A stretch of 64,000 bases of DNA from Chloroflexota bacterium (GTDB taxonomy: Bacteria > Chloroflexota > Dehalococcoidia > Lucifugimonadales > UBA3495), in NCBI GenBank assembly GCA_028873965.1, contig JAPPMU010000041.1, positions 51,374 through 115,373 on the forward strand. The letters run 5' to 3'. The translations under genes were made by a program, and so were the position numbers. Shown in pieces: positions 54,982 through 64,000 of this stretch. How positions within the stretch are numbered: the stretch's first letter is position 1; each line of letters opens with the position of its first letter. The notes below the pieces were generated by a model. The model was not told the origin of the DNA, searched no databases, and worked only from the letters and a program-made list of their open reading frames with translations.

Positions 54982-55003
54982 TCGGCGGGGGCTCGGCAGA
55001 AGG

Positions 55004-55435
55004 ATGCATCTGATCATTGACGGTTTCGGCGGCGACCACGCCATGATGTGGGACACCGACCGCCTGCGATCCTTCCTCCATGAATACCCGGCCGCCCTGG
55101 GGATGACCAGGATCACCGAACCGGAAGTCCTCGAATACCACGGCCCCAAACCCGCCGATAACGGCATCTCCGGCTTCGTGATCATCGCTGAGAGCCACAT
55201 CAGCGTTCACACCTTCCCGGAGCGCGACTACGTCAACATCGATGTTTTCTCCTGCAAATCCTTCGACCACGAGCAGGCCCTCGCCGATGCCCGCTCCCTG
55301 TTCGACCTGAGCAGCGTGAAAACGTGGTTGCTCGACCGCGGCCTGGAATGGCTCGACGCCGACCAGGGCGCCCGCGAAACCCAGCGCCAGCGCACGGTTC
55401 TCCAGACCGCCGCCTCCGGCTCTCCCGTTGCCTGA
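55004..55435 (+). CDS. speD: S-adenosylmethionine decarboxylase proenzyme (prokaryotic type)
   Basis: MHLIIDGFGGDHAMMWDTDRLRSFLHEYP...GISGFVIIAESHISVHTFPERDYVNIDVFSCKSFD. Confidence 0.93.
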   Translation: MHLIIDGFGGDHAMMWDTDRLRSFLHEYPAALGMTRITEPEVLEYHGPKPADNGISGFVIIAESHISVHTFPERDYVNIDVFSCKSFDHEQALADARSLFDLSSVKTWLLDRGLEWLDADQGARETQRQRTVLQTAASGSPVA

Positions 55436-56327
55436 TCCCGAAAGACCGCCCGTCCCCTGGACGCCTACTAACTTCCTGGCGCTCCCACCCGAGCAGTCCT
55501 CGCTGGATACGGCGGCTGCCGTCCTCATCCCCGTCCCCATAGATAGCACCACGTCTTTCCGCACCGGCGCCCGCCACGGCCCCGCTGCCATCATCACAGC
55601 CTCCGCCGCCCTGGAAGACTACGACATCGAACTCGGTGTGGACGTCGCCGATTTCGGTATCCACACGACGCCTCCCCTGGAGCCCCACGTCGGCGACCCC
55701 CATCACATGGTGGAACGGGTTGGGTCGGCAGTTTCCCACTACGCCGCCCAGGGGTCGGGGAAACTCACCGGCGTAATCGGCGGCGACCATTCCGCCAGCA
55801 TCGGCTCGGCCTTCGCCCAACTCGACCGCTATCCGAACCTTTCCGTTCTCTACATCGACGCCCACGCCGACCTGCGCGACGAATACCAGGGAACGCGCTG
55901 GGGTCACGGCTCCGGAGCCCGCCGCATCGCCGAGCGTTGTCCGATCTCGCTGATCGGAGTGCGCAACCTGGCACTCGAAGAAAGGCAGTACATCGATGCC
56001 CGCCGCATCCCGGTCTGCTACTGGCCACCGGGAAACGCAGGCGAACTGGATGACATAATCGCCGGATTACCCTCAGACGTTTACATCAGCGTCGACTTGG
56101 ATGTCCTGGATCCCGCCGAAATGCCGGCGGTGGGGACACCCGAGCCCGGCGGCATGCGTTGGCTGGAACTAACCGGAATCCTGCGGCGCGTCTGCCAGGA
56201 ACGCCATGTCGTCGGATTCGACGTGTGCGAACTCGCGCCGGACCAGGGCTTACCCGCCCACTCATACGTCGCAGCCAAGCTGGTCTACAAGTTGATTGCC
56301 TACGCGCTCGGCCCCCGCTGGGGCTGA
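55428..56327 (+). CDS. speB: Agmatinase / arginase-family ureohydrolase
   Basis: GVIGGDHSASIG, VLYIDAHADLRDEYQG, VYISVDLDVLDPAEMPAVGTPEPGGMRW, VVGFDVCELAPDQG. Confidence 0.92.
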   Translation: MPDPERPPVPWTPTNFLALPPEQSSLDTAAAVLIPVPIDSTTSFRTGARHGPAAIITASAALEDYDIELGVDVADFGIHTTPPLEPHVGDPHHMVERVGSAVSHYAAQGSGKLTGVIGGDHSASIGSAFAQLDRYPNLSVLYIDAHADLRDEYQGTRWGHGSGARRIAERCPISLIGVRNLALEERQYIDARRIPVCYWPPGNAGELDDIIAGLPSDVYISVDLDVLDPAEMPAVGTPEPGGMRWLELTGILRRVCQERHVVGFDVCELAPDQGLPAHSYVAAKLVYKLIAYALGPRWG

Positions 56328-56940
56328 TCCGACACCCACGTCGCGTGGTAAATTTGCCGTCGCTCGCAAGCCGGCCGTTCTTGCCGCCCAAATTGCTGAC
56401 AGTTCCCTTCAACGCGGTCAAGAACGCCCGTGCTATCATAACGTTGCAGGCGAGAAATCCTCATCCCGACCAGGTCTCGGGCGCAAACGGCCACCAAGAT
56501 CAGCATCCAAGTCGCTAACGGCGTCGAGGGAGACTGTCTCCGACCGGCTTATTCGGGGCAGTCGCCCGGCCACCGGGCCCGCCACAGCCCGCCGTGCCGT
56601 GGGCACGGACAATGAGAGCAAAAAACCAAAGCGCAAACCCCCGGCCGTGGGGCTGATAACCGCTTCGAGACCTGGTCACCGCAAAATCGCCTGTCAGATC
56701 AACCGACGAAACCGGAAAGGATGCCTATCGAAACATTTTCAGTGCTGCTTTGCGGGTCAACGGCTGTTCGCCTGTCCGTTGACCCGGTTCGCATGGCGTT
56801 AGTCCGCTGCCTGAACCAACCCGTAACCCCTGAGCCAGGATTGTTTGGCCGGCGTGCGTGGCGCGATTCGGAAGGCGGCTATCGGGAAGCTGTCGCCGGG
56901 TCTGGCTCGATCCCGGCGCTCCGGCGTGCCGTCAGTTTTC

Positions 56941-56970
56941 TTGACAATGCCGGCGGGCCAACCCTAGAAT
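56941..56970 (+). promoter_or_regulatory. Sigma-70-like promoter
   Basis: TTGACA (56941-56946), 18-nt spacer, TAGAAT (56965-56970), upstream of the 57040 gene. Confidence 0.55.
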
Positions 56971-57039
56971 TTCGGCATTCCGCGCGCTCGCGCGCCCCGG
57001 AACCTACCCACGCGCGCCTCCCGGCGCAAGGAGTTTCCC

Positions 57040-58233
57040 ATGCCAAACCAATGGCCCACTGTCCACTATAAAGAGGAGGGCATGCGTGAGGGCATGCAGA
57101 TCGAGGACGCCAACATCGCCGTCGATGACAAGGTCGAACTCCTCGATATGCTGTCCGACACCGGCCTCACCAGCATCGTCGTCGGCTCCTTCGTCAGTCC
57201 CCGGTGGACGCCCCAGATGGAGCGCATCGACGAGATCGTCACCAAGTTCACGCCCAAGCTCGGCGTCACCTATACCGCCCTCGCCCTGAACGCCCGGGGC
57301 GTCGAGCGCGCCCGCGCCTACTCTCCGCCCCTGACCATCGAGCGCGACGCTTATCCGCGCCTGTCCTGCCACCTGTGCGACGTGTTCGCCCGCCGCAACA
57401 CCAACCGCAGCCAGATGCAGGAGATGGAGCGCTGGCCCGCCATTATCGCGCAGGCTCAGGAAATGGGGATCACCCAGGCCGGCATCGGCTGCAACGCCTC
57501 CTGGGGTTCAAACTTCCTCGGCGAGTTCGAAGTCGACACCCTGATGACTCTGTTCGAATACCAGCACGGGCTGTGGGAAGAGGCCGGCATCGGCGTCCGC
57601 AGCTGCTCCATGGGCGACCCCATGAGCCACTGCACGCCGGCCAAGGTCGAGGAAAGCATCACCCGCGTCAAGGAGCGCTGGCCCGAGATCAACCACTTCC
57701 GGCTGCACCTCCACAACGGCCGCAACATGGCCATCGCCTCCGCCTACGCCGCCATGCGCATCCTCGGCCCCGAGGATACCCTTGAGCTGGACGGCACCAT
57801 CGGCGGTTTCGGCGGTTGCCCCTACTGTGGCAACGGGCGTGCCACCGGCATGGCCCCTACCGAAGACCTGCTTCACATGATGGAGGATATGGGTATCCCC
57901 ACCGGTGTGGACATCGACAAGCTCGTCGATTGTGTGTGGGCCGCCGAGCGCATCATCGGACGCGAGCTTTACGGTCATGTCTCCAAGGCCGGCCCGCGGC
58001 CTCGCACCAGCGCCGGCAACCTCTACGACATCAACATGCCTTTCGTGGAAACCCTTGAACAGGCCACCCACTTCAAGAAGGGCGAGCAGATGTATGAGGG
58101 CGGTCTCTACCCTTACCGTGAGCCCGTCACCAGCCCCTACCGCGACCGCATCGACCAGGGCCAACCCGCTTTCGGCACCGGTCCCGACGACTTCCCCTGG
58201 AACCAGGACTGGCTCCCCAAAGCCGGCAGCTAA
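57040..58233 (+). CDS. HMGL-like pyruvate carboxyltransferase (HMG-CoA lyase/citramalate-synthase superfamily)
   Basis: EEGMREGMQIEDANIAVDDKVELLDMLSDTGLTSIVVGSFVSP, HFRLHLHNGRNMAIASAYAAM, LELDGTIGGFGGCPYCGNGRATG. Confidence 0.85.
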   Translation: MPNQWPTVHYKEEGMREGMQIEDANIAVDDKVELLDMLSDTGLTSIVVGSFVSPRWTPQMERIDEIVTKFTPKLGVTYTALALNARGVERARAYSPPLTIERDAYPRLSCHLCDVFARRNTNRSQMQEMERWPAIIAQAQEMGITQAGIGCNASWGSNFLGEFEVDTLMTLFEYQHGLWEEAGIGVRSCSMGDPMSHCTPAKVEESITRVKERWPEINHFRLHLHNGRNMAIASAYAAMRILGPEDTLELDGTIGGFGGCPYCGNGRATGMAPTEDLLHMMEDMGIPTGVDIDKLVDCVWAAERIIGRELYGHVSKAGPRPRTSAGNLYDINMPFVETLEQATHFKKGEQMYEGGLYPYREPVTSPYRDRIDQGQPAFGTGPDDFPWNQDWLPKAGS

Positions 58234-58252
58234 ACCAAATCTGCCAGTCGGC

Positions 58253-58287
58253 AATGAGGGGCGGGTTCCGTGAACCCGCCCCTCATT
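58253..58287. terminator. Long perfect hairpin between convergent genes
   Basis: AATGAGGGGCGGGTTC-cgt-GAACCCGCCCCTCATT, 16-bp stem. Confidence 0.75.
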
Positions 58288-58313
58288 ATGCCCGTGACTA
58301 TGCGCGGTTGCGC

Positions 58314-59354
58314 CTATGCCGAAGTGCAAGCCACCGAAATCACGTTCTGCGCCATCTCTGGCAGCTGGTCGGACGACCACGAGGCTCCGCCGTCATGGGT
58401 TCCGAATACCTGGCCCCGACGGGTGCAGAAGTAAACCTGCGACGGATCCTGCCGGTTTACGGCCACGCCGAAGGTGGTGCTGCCGGGGCTGACGCCCGAG
58501 TCGAACCGCTCCCAGCTCTCGCCCAGGTTGGTGGTCCGCATCACGCCGCCCTGTTCGCTCCCGAAGTTCATGCCTACGCAGGCGTACAGTGTGTTGGCGT
58601 CGCTGGGATCGCGCACGATGCCGCGCGAATACTTGATGTCGGAGAACCTGTCGAACTCGCAGTCCTGCCAGGACGCTCCCCGGTCAGCACTCCGCCACAC
58701 GCCCGTGCGGTTGGAGATCAGCACCGACTGCGAATCTGCGCCCCCCACGGCCACGCCGTGCAGGTCCAGCAGGTCCACGTCGCCGGCGAACTCGCTGTTT
58801 CGGATCGTCCAGGTATGGCCTCCGTCCGTGCTGCTCGCTGCGCCGCCCACTTCCAGGGCCGCGTACATGTTGTCCGGATTGCTGGCTTCGATATCGATGC
58901 CCAGGATCCGCATGGCGAACGCCATTTGCACCTGCGCCGGATTCGACACCGTCGCTATGTGCCCCCAGTTCTCGCCGCCATCCTCGCTCTTGTAAACCTC
59001 GGCGCCCTCGGTGCCCAGGAACATGATATTGGAGTCATTGGGGTGGAACCGAATGGACCACACCACACGCCCCTCGGTCATGTTCATGCGCTGCCAGTGC
59101 TCGCCGCCGTCGGTGCTCCGGTAGACGCCTCGCTGCGTCCCACAGAAGATCGTGCGCGGGTCGTTGGGATGTATGGCTATGGCCCGCGCCTGCGTGGCCG
59201 GCGCCAATCCATCGGTGAGCAGATCCCAGTGTGCATCGCCCGCCGTCTTCCGGTACAGTCCGCTGGCTTCGGCGCCAACGTAAACGATTGTGTTGCCTGC
59301 CATGATGCTGCCTCCTGATCCTGTGTCGTCGGTCTGGTTAGCCGTTGCCGCCAT
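58314..59354 (-). CDS. BNR/Ycf48-type beta-propeller (sialidase-like) protein
   Basis: Repeated GVYRSTDGGEHWQRM, EVYKSEDGGENWGHI, GVWRSADRGASWQDC, GVMRTTNLGESWERF, FGTHDGGASWSSD. Confidence 0.88.
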   Translation of the reverse strand: MAATANQTDDTGSGGSIMAGNTIVYVGAEASGLYRKTAGDAHWDLLTDGLAPATQARAIAIHPNDPRTIFCGTQRGVYRSTDGGEHWQRMNMTEGRVVWSIRFHPNDSNIMFLGTEGAEVYKSEDGGENWGHIATVSNPAQVQMAFAMRILGIDIEASNPDNMYAALEVGGAASSTDGGHTWTIRNSEFAGDVDLLDLHGVAVGGADSQSVLISNRTGVWRSADRGASWQDCEFDRFSDIKYSRGIVRDPSDANTLYACVGMNFGSEQGGVMRTTNLGESWERFDSGVSPGSTTFGVAVNRQDPSQVYFCTRRGQVFGTHDGGASWSSDQLPEMAQNVISVACTSA

Positions 59355-59393
59355 TTCAGCAGACCGCCCCTAGGATGTCAAACCGGACCCGAC

Positions 59394-59529
59394 CTCACGC
59401 GCCCCACTTTTGACCAAAAAGTCATCGCGAGCGCAGCGTGGCAATCTCGTTGGCGCAACGAGGTGTCTTGCCGTAACGAGATCCCTATGTCGCTACGCTC
59501 CTCGCGATGACCAGTTGAGTACGCGTGAG
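59394..59529. repeat. MITE-like element, copy 3 (diverged)
   Basis: ctcacgcgccccactttt ... ccagttgagtacgcgtgag; core tcatcgcgagcgcagcgtggcaatctcgtt...acgagatccctatgtcgctacgctcctcgcgatga. Confidence 0.85.
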
Positions 59530-59588
59530 AGGCTTGATTCGGAGCAGCCCATTCAGCCCGCCGCTTGCCGCAGAACCAATCCCCGCGG

Positions 59589-60335
59589 TCACTCTCCCGT
59601 CCGGCGGTTCCCTGCCACCGCCAGCGTCAAGCACCAGACCGACACGGCGCCGGCATCCTTGAGCGCCGCCGCACAGACCTCTAGCGTGCTTCCGGTTGTG
59701 GCCACGTCGTCTACCAAAATGATCTGCGCGCCATCAACATCGTTGGGACGGGAGACGGCGACGCTGTCCGCCACGTTGGCCGCTCTGCTGACCGCGCTGG
59801 TCATCCCGGCCTGGGGATCGACCCTACGGGTTCGCGCCAGCAGTTCACCGTAATAAGGCACGTCGCAGCGCCCAGCCACCCTACGTGCCAACAGTTCCGC
59901 CTGGTTGTACCCCCGTTCGCGCCGGCGGCTCGCGTGCATGGGTACCGGAGCCATCAGGTCACCCGGAAGCGGATTTCCCTTCAGGTATTCGGCCAGCATG
60001 TCGCCCAACTGCGGCGCGGCAGCCTTGATGCCGCCATATTTCAAGGCCAGTATCGCTTGCCGGATGCTTCCTTCATATCGGTACGGAGCGCGCACGCCGT
60101 CGAACCGCCGACCCGATTGCGCGCAAGCCTGGCACAGCTCGAACTCGCTGTGCGCCGCGCAAACTCGGCAACACGGCGGAACCAACCACGGCAATTCCTG
60201 CGCACACCGGTCGCAAATGATCTTGCCTGAGCCACCGCACCCTGCGCATTCCAAAGGGTACAGCGCATCCAGCAGGGTCCGGCCGGCCTGCTCGGCCAAG
60301 CCTCGCACCGGCGCCAGGCGTCGCATCAGTGACAT
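59589..60335 (-). CDS. comF: ComF family phosphoribosyltransferase-like protein
   Basis: N-terminal Cys pairs CAGCGGSGKIICDRCAQELPW...CCRVCAAHSEFELCQACAQ; PRTase motif IILVDDVATTGSTLEVCAAALKDAGA. Confidence 0.92.
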   Translation of the reverse strand: MSLMRRLAPVRGLAEQAGRTLLDALYPLECAGCGGSGKIICDRCAQELPWLVPPCCRVCAAHSEFELCQACAQSGRRFDGVRAPYRYEGSIRQAILALKYGGIKAAAPQLGDMLAEYLKGNPLPGDLMAPVPMHASRRRERGYNQAELLARRVAGRCDVPYYGELLARTRRVDPQAGMTSAVSRAANVADSVAVSRPNDVDGAQIILVDDVATTGSTLEVCAAALKDAGAVSVWCLTLAVAGNRRTGE

Positions 60336-60345
60336 TACCGCCTAC

Positions 60346-60846
60346 TCACCGTCGTTGGTCTCGAATGCGTTGCCAACGCCTTAGGATCTGCTCGTCTCTG
60401 GGAAAGGCCAGCGGCGGCAGGTCGTCCAGCGCAAAAAAACCCACGTCCAACGACTCGGGTCCCGGGGCCAATACCCCTCCTACTTCCGTCGCCGCGTATG
60501 CCGCCACCACCACGGGGTTGCCCACGTCCGAGAACAGCCCAATCAGTTGTTCGATTTCGACCAGCAGGCCCGCCTCTTCTTCTACTTCCCGCACCGCCGC
60601 CGTTTCCACCGGCTCGCCTCGGTCGACATAACCACCCGGCATACTCCACAGACCGTAACCGGTCTGTACCGCCCGCCTCACCATCAACGTCCGTCCATCC
60701 CGCTCAATGACGCAGGCGGCCGCCAGTTTGGGATCGTAGTAGACCACCCGCCCACATCGCGGACACACGGGACGTTCTCGACCCTCGTGCTCCCTCAGAG
60801 CCAGGCGAGCCCCGCATCCGGCGCAGAATTTGTCCCCGTTGGTCAT
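60346..60846 (-). CDS. Zinc-ribbon Nudix hydrolase
   Basis: ATG at 60846; FCAGCGARL...CPRCGRVVYYDPK; GGYVDRGEPVETAAVREVEEEAGL. Confidence 0.9.
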   Translation of the reverse strand: MTNGDKFCAGCGARLALREHEGRERPVCPRCGRVVYYDPKLAAACVIERDGRTLMVRRAVQTGYGLWSMPGGYVDRGEPVETAAVREVEEEAGLLVEIEQLIGLFSDVGNPVVVAAYAATEVGGVLAPGPESLDVGFFALDDLPPLAFPRDEQILRRWQRIRDQRR

Positions 60847-60875
60847 TGCACTGGTTCGCCGGCGTGTTATCGCTG

Positions 60876-61817
60876 CTAAGTCGATTGCTCCAGCAACGCC
60901 TGCACGGCGTCGCGTTCCGGCATCGAATCCTGCGCACCAACCCGCGTCACCGACAAGGCTCCCGCCGCGCATCCCCATCGCACCGCCGACTCCAGCGGAT
61001 GGCCTTCGGACAGCGCCACCGCCAAAGCCCCGTTGAACGCATCGCCGGCCGCCACGGTGTCAACCGCCTGAACCGCAAACGCCGGTACCATCCCGCTGGC
61101 AAGACCGTCGGCCCAATACGCCCCCTGAGCGCCCAATTTGATCACCGCTGACCCGACGCCTCGTGCCAGCAACTCTTCGGCCGCGCTGGCTGCCGTGTCC
61201 ACGTCGGTAACGGGGTAACCGACCAGCGCCTCCGCCTCGGTCTCGTTAGGCGTGATGACCGACACGTGCCGGTAAAACTCCCCAGGCACCGGTCGCACCG
61301 GACCGGGATCGAGGATTACTCGAACTCCCTGTGAAGCCGCTAGCTCGGCCACCTTGATCGACAGGCCGATCGATACTTCCAGTTGCAACATAAGCGCGGA
61401 TGCCTGCGGGAGCAGCGCTGCGGCAGCATAATATTCGGCATCGCCGCACGTATCGTTGGCGCCCAGCACCTGCACGATCCGGTTCTGGCCACCTTCTCCC
61501 ACGCTGATAACGGCAATGCCCGAGTTGGTTTCAGGGGCGACCCCTACCGCTCCGGTTTCCACGCCCGCCGACCGCAACAAATCGATCAGCTGCGGACCGA
61601 ACATGTCGTCGCCGACCTTCCCGATCATCGCCGACTCGGTTTCCATTCTAGCCGCGGCCACCGCCTGGTTGGCGCCCTTCCCTCCCGGATACGTCACGAA
61701 CCGCTCGCCCACCACCGTCTCGCCATCCGCCGGCAGGCGCTCCGAAAAGGTAACCAGATCCATATTGATGCCGCCCAGGCACAGGATCAGCGGGCGGTCA
61801 CCACGGTCGCGTGTCAT
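60876..61817 (-). CDS. rbsK: Ribokinase / PfkB-family carbohydrate kinase
   Basis: GGKGANQAVAAARM, DDMFGPQLIDLLRSAGV, VITPNETEAEALVG, VDTVAAGDAFNGALAVAL. Confidence 0.9.
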   Translation of the reverse strand: MTRDRGDRPLILCLGGINMDLVTFSERLPADGETVVGERFVTYPGGKGANQAVAAARMETESAMIGKVGDDMFGPQLIDLLRSAGVETGAVGVAPETNSGIAVISVGEGGQNRIVQVLGANDTCGDAEYYAAAALLPQASALMLQLEVSIGLSIKVAELAASQGVRVILDPGPVRPVPGEFYRHVSVITPNETEAEALVGYPVTDVDTAASAAEELLARGVGSAVIKLGAQGAYWADGLASGMVPAFAVQAVDTVAAGDAFNGALAVALSEGHPLESAVRWGCAAGALSVTRVGAQDSMPERDAVQALLEQST

Positions 61818-61933
61818 CGAAACCTGACATAACGAAAATTCGGCCTCACGCTAACACCTGACATCCCTCGCGTCAACGCAAGATTACCCCCATGCTATAA
61901 TCCGCCAAACCTGAAAAAGCGAGGACCCGGACG

Positions 61934-63157
61934 ATGTCTCAGCCTCTGGAAAACATCAAGGTCGTCGACCTGACCCGTACCCTTGCCGGCCCGTTTTGCA
62001 CTCAGAATCTGGCCGACATGGGGGCCGACGTCATCAAGATCGAAGAGCCCAACGATGGCGACGAAACCCGCAAGTGGCCGCCCATCTGGAACGGCGAAAG
62101 CACCCAGTTCATGTCGTTCAACCGCAACAAGCGCAGCCTATCCGTCAACCTGAAGTCGGAAGAGGGTCTGGACATTGTCAAGAAGCTGGCCAAGGAAGCC
62201 GACGTGATGATCGAGAGCTTCCGCGCCGGCACCCTCGCCCGCATGGGCTTGGGTTACGAGGACATCAAGGCAATCAATCCCGACATCGTTTACTGCACCA
62301 TATCCGGCTACGGGCGCACCGGCCCCATGGCCAACAAACCCGGCTATGACCTGATCATCCAGGCTTACAGCGGCCTCATGCACCTCACCGGCGACCCGAA
62401 CGGCCCGCCGCAGCGCGTGGGCTTCTCGTTGGTGGACCTTTTCACCGGAATGCTGGCCTACGGCTCCATCGTCACCGCCCTTTACCACCGGGACAAGACC
62501 GGCGAGGGTCAGCTCATCGACACCGCCCTGCTGGACGGGCAGGTCGCCGCCATGAGCTACCACGCCACCGGCTTTATCGGAACCGGTATCGAACCCCATC
62601 GCCTGGGCTCGGGCCATCCCAGCCTCGTGCCCTATCAGAGTTTCCAGGCGTCCGACGGCTTTTTCATCCTTGGCGTGGCCAACCCTAACCTTTGGGAGCG
62701 GTTCTGTAACGCAATCGGGCATCCCGACCTGAAGGACGATCCCAAATTTGCCACGAACCCCGATCGGGTCGCGCACCGTGGCGAGATGGTTGACCTTTTG
62801 AACGGCATCTTCTCCTCCAACACGGTGGCGCACTGGGTAAAAGTGATCGATGAGGCGGGGGTTCCCGTGGGACCGATCAACAAGACATCTGACGTGGTGG
62901 CTGACGAACAGGTCAACGCCAGGGAAATGTTCCTGGAGATCAACCACCCGAACGTGCCGGACCTTCGCGTTCCCAACTCGCCGATAAAGCTGCGGGGGAC
63001 TCCGGCCCAACTGCGAATGGCTCCGCCGCTGCTGGGCGAGCACAATGAAGAAGTGCTGGCGGAACTGGGTTACGACTCGGAGGAGTTTGCCAAGCTGCTC
63101 GAATCGGGAGCCGTCGGAGAACCTGGCAAGGAGATCAGCGGGGTCGGCGCGCACTGA
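61934..63157 (+). CDS. CaiB/BaiF-type CoA transferase (family III)
   Basis: KVVDLTRTLAGPFCTQNLADMGADVIKIEEPNDGDETRKWPP, NRNKRSLSVNLKSEEG, YCTISGYGRTGPMANKPGYDLIIQAYSGLM. Confidence 0.95.
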   Translation: MSQPLENIKVVDLTRTLAGPFCTQNLADMGADVIKIEEPNDGDETRKWPPIWNGESTQFMSFNRNKRSLSVNLKSEEGLDIVKKLAKEADVMIESFRAGTLARMGLGYEDIKAINPDIVYCTISGYGRTGPMANKPGYDLIIQAYSGLMHLTGDPNGPPQRVGFSLVDLFTGMLAYGSIVTALYHRDKTGEGQLIDTALLDGQVAAMSYHATGFIGTGIEPHRLGSGHPSLVPYQSFQASDGFFILGVANPNLWERFCNAIGHPDLKDDPKFATNPDRVAHRGEMVDLLNGIFSSNTVAHWVKVIDEAGVPVGPINKTSDVVADEQVNAREMFLEINHPNVPDLRVPNSPIKLRGTPAQLRMAPPLLGEHNEEVLAELGYDSEEFAKLLESGAVGEPGKEISGVGAH

Positions 63158-63315
63158 TCCTGGGTGGTTCGCGCATTTCGATTGGTTCGCACAAGGCGCG
63201 TTATGTAGACAACAAGCACGAATTCCGCCGCTTTTTTACATAACGTGGCCATTAACGACCCGGCACGACATTGTGCCGGGTCCGTTGATTCACCGCCGTT
63301 CCCGCGAAGGCATCC

Positions 63316-63451
63316 CTCACGCGTACCCATTTCGCGCAACCTGTCATTGCGAGCGCAGCGTGGCAATCTCGGCGCTGAAGAGAGCGTCGCTCAGGCAACG
63401 AGATCGCCACGTCGCTGCGCTCCTCGCGATGACAAACTGGGTACTCGTGAG
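63316..63451. repeat. MITE-like element, copy 4
   Basis: ctcacgcgtacccatttcgcg ... tgacaaactgggtactcgtgag; core cattgcgagcgcagcgtggcaatctcg...acgagatcgccacgtcgctgcgctcctcgcgatga. Confidence 0.88.
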
Positions 63452-63511
63452 GGAGTATCCCGGTTGCCCTGTGGATGCACCAGGGCTATAATAATTGGGT
63501 AGGTCACGCTC

Positions 63512-63587
63512 GGGCGGTTAGCTCAGCGGTTAGAGCGCCTCGTTCACACCGAGGAGGTCGGAGGTTCAAATCCTCCATCGCCCACCA
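63512..63587 (+). tRNA. tRNA-Val (anticodon CAC), CCA encoded
   Basis: Acceptor GGGCGGT/ATCGCCC, loop TTCACAC, T arm GGAGGTTCAAATCCTCC. Confidence 0.93.
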
Positions 63588-63625
63588 TACCGGCCGCAGC
63601 GGGACTACAAAACGGAAACCACCTT

Positions 63626-63711
63626 GCCGAGGTGGCGAAACGGCAGACGCGCTGCGTTCAGGGCGCAGTGTCCTTTAGGACGTGTGGGTTCAAATCCCTC
63701 CCTCGGCACCA
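63626..63711 (+). tRNA. tRNA-Leu (anticodon CAG), CCA encoded
   Basis: Acceptor GCCGAGG/CCTCGGC, loop TTCAGGG, long variable arm, GGGTTCAAATCCCTC. Confidence 0.93.
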
Positions 63712-63723
63712 TATTTCCGACGC

Positions 63724-63799
63724 GCGCTTGTAGCTCAGTGGATAGAGCGCTGCCCTGCGGAGGCAGAGGTCGTGAGTTCGAATCTCGCCAAGCGCGCCA
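63724..63799 (+). tRNA. tRNA-Arg (anticodon GCG), CCA encoded
   Basis: Acceptor GCGCTTG/CAAGCGC, loop CTGCGGA, T arm GTGAGTTCGAATCTCGC. Confidence 0.92.
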
Positions 63800-63826
63800 T
63801 TTCTTTGCCTGCTTTCGGCTGCTCCC

Positions 63827-63903
63827 GGGCGGTTAGCTCAGATGGTTAGAGCGTCTGCTTTACACGCAGAAGGCCGGGGGTTCGAGTCCCTCACCGCCCA
63901 CCA
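63827..63903 (+). tRNA. tRNA-Val (anticodon TAC), CCA encoded
   Basis: Acceptor GGGCGGT/ACCGCCC, loop TTTACAC, T arm GGGGGTTCGAGTCCCTC. Confidence 0.93.
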
Positions 63904-64000
63904 CTCCCCATGCTATCCAACCATCGTGAAACGCTACCTGCCGTAGCAGGGCAATCGCGTCTTATCCGAGGAGGACTTTGAGCAGGTAGTTCTCATCCCA

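Noticed and set aside
56587-56672. Possible (permuted) tmRNA: CAGCCC ... GGGGCTGATAACCGCTTCGA
   Set aside because: The 5' motif and acceptor-like pairing are suggestive, but there is no TTCRANY T-arm before CAGCCC, no CCA-type end, and no credible tag ORF ending in hydrophobic/AA residues.

Overview
The window is a GC-rich bacterial chromosome segment with about 50 supportable protein genes, rnpB on the minus strand, five tRNA genes and several dispersed palindromic repeat families. The gene complement is three LLM/F420-type flavin oxidoreductases, an AMP-ligase, a CoA transferase, an acyl-CoA dehydrogenase, a phosphotriesterase-like protein, an S9 peptidase and similar catabolic enzymes. It is compatible with a Chloroflexota (SAR202/Dehalococcoidia-like) genome; that taxonomy is inference only. 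Best candidates for under-described biology: (1) a co-directional dual-OB-like protein plus two tandem DUF488 proteins (9436-11203), preceded by a divergent TIM-barrel-like gene; (2) a coaE / MoxR-type AAA+ / CoA-pyrophosphatase-type Nudix / 1102-aa VWA operon (42843-48295); (3) an SF2 helicase with one in-frame stop, overlapping an antitoxin/PIN pair, plus a second decayed helicase remnant at about 6.5 kb; (4) a DUF6883/DUF4926-like cassette inserted in a beta-oxidation cluster, with the DUF4926-like domain fused to an enoyl-CoA hydratase; (5) a methyltransferase-HNH fusion followed by a second, homologous stand-alone HNH; (6) a MITE-like family of about 136 bp with 18-bp terminal inverted repeats in four copies; (7) structured non-coding segments that match no class I could name (29380-29530, the 33505-33693 leader, 56440-56800). 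No homology search, covariance model or RNA folding was run. Family names come from reading motifs in the translations.
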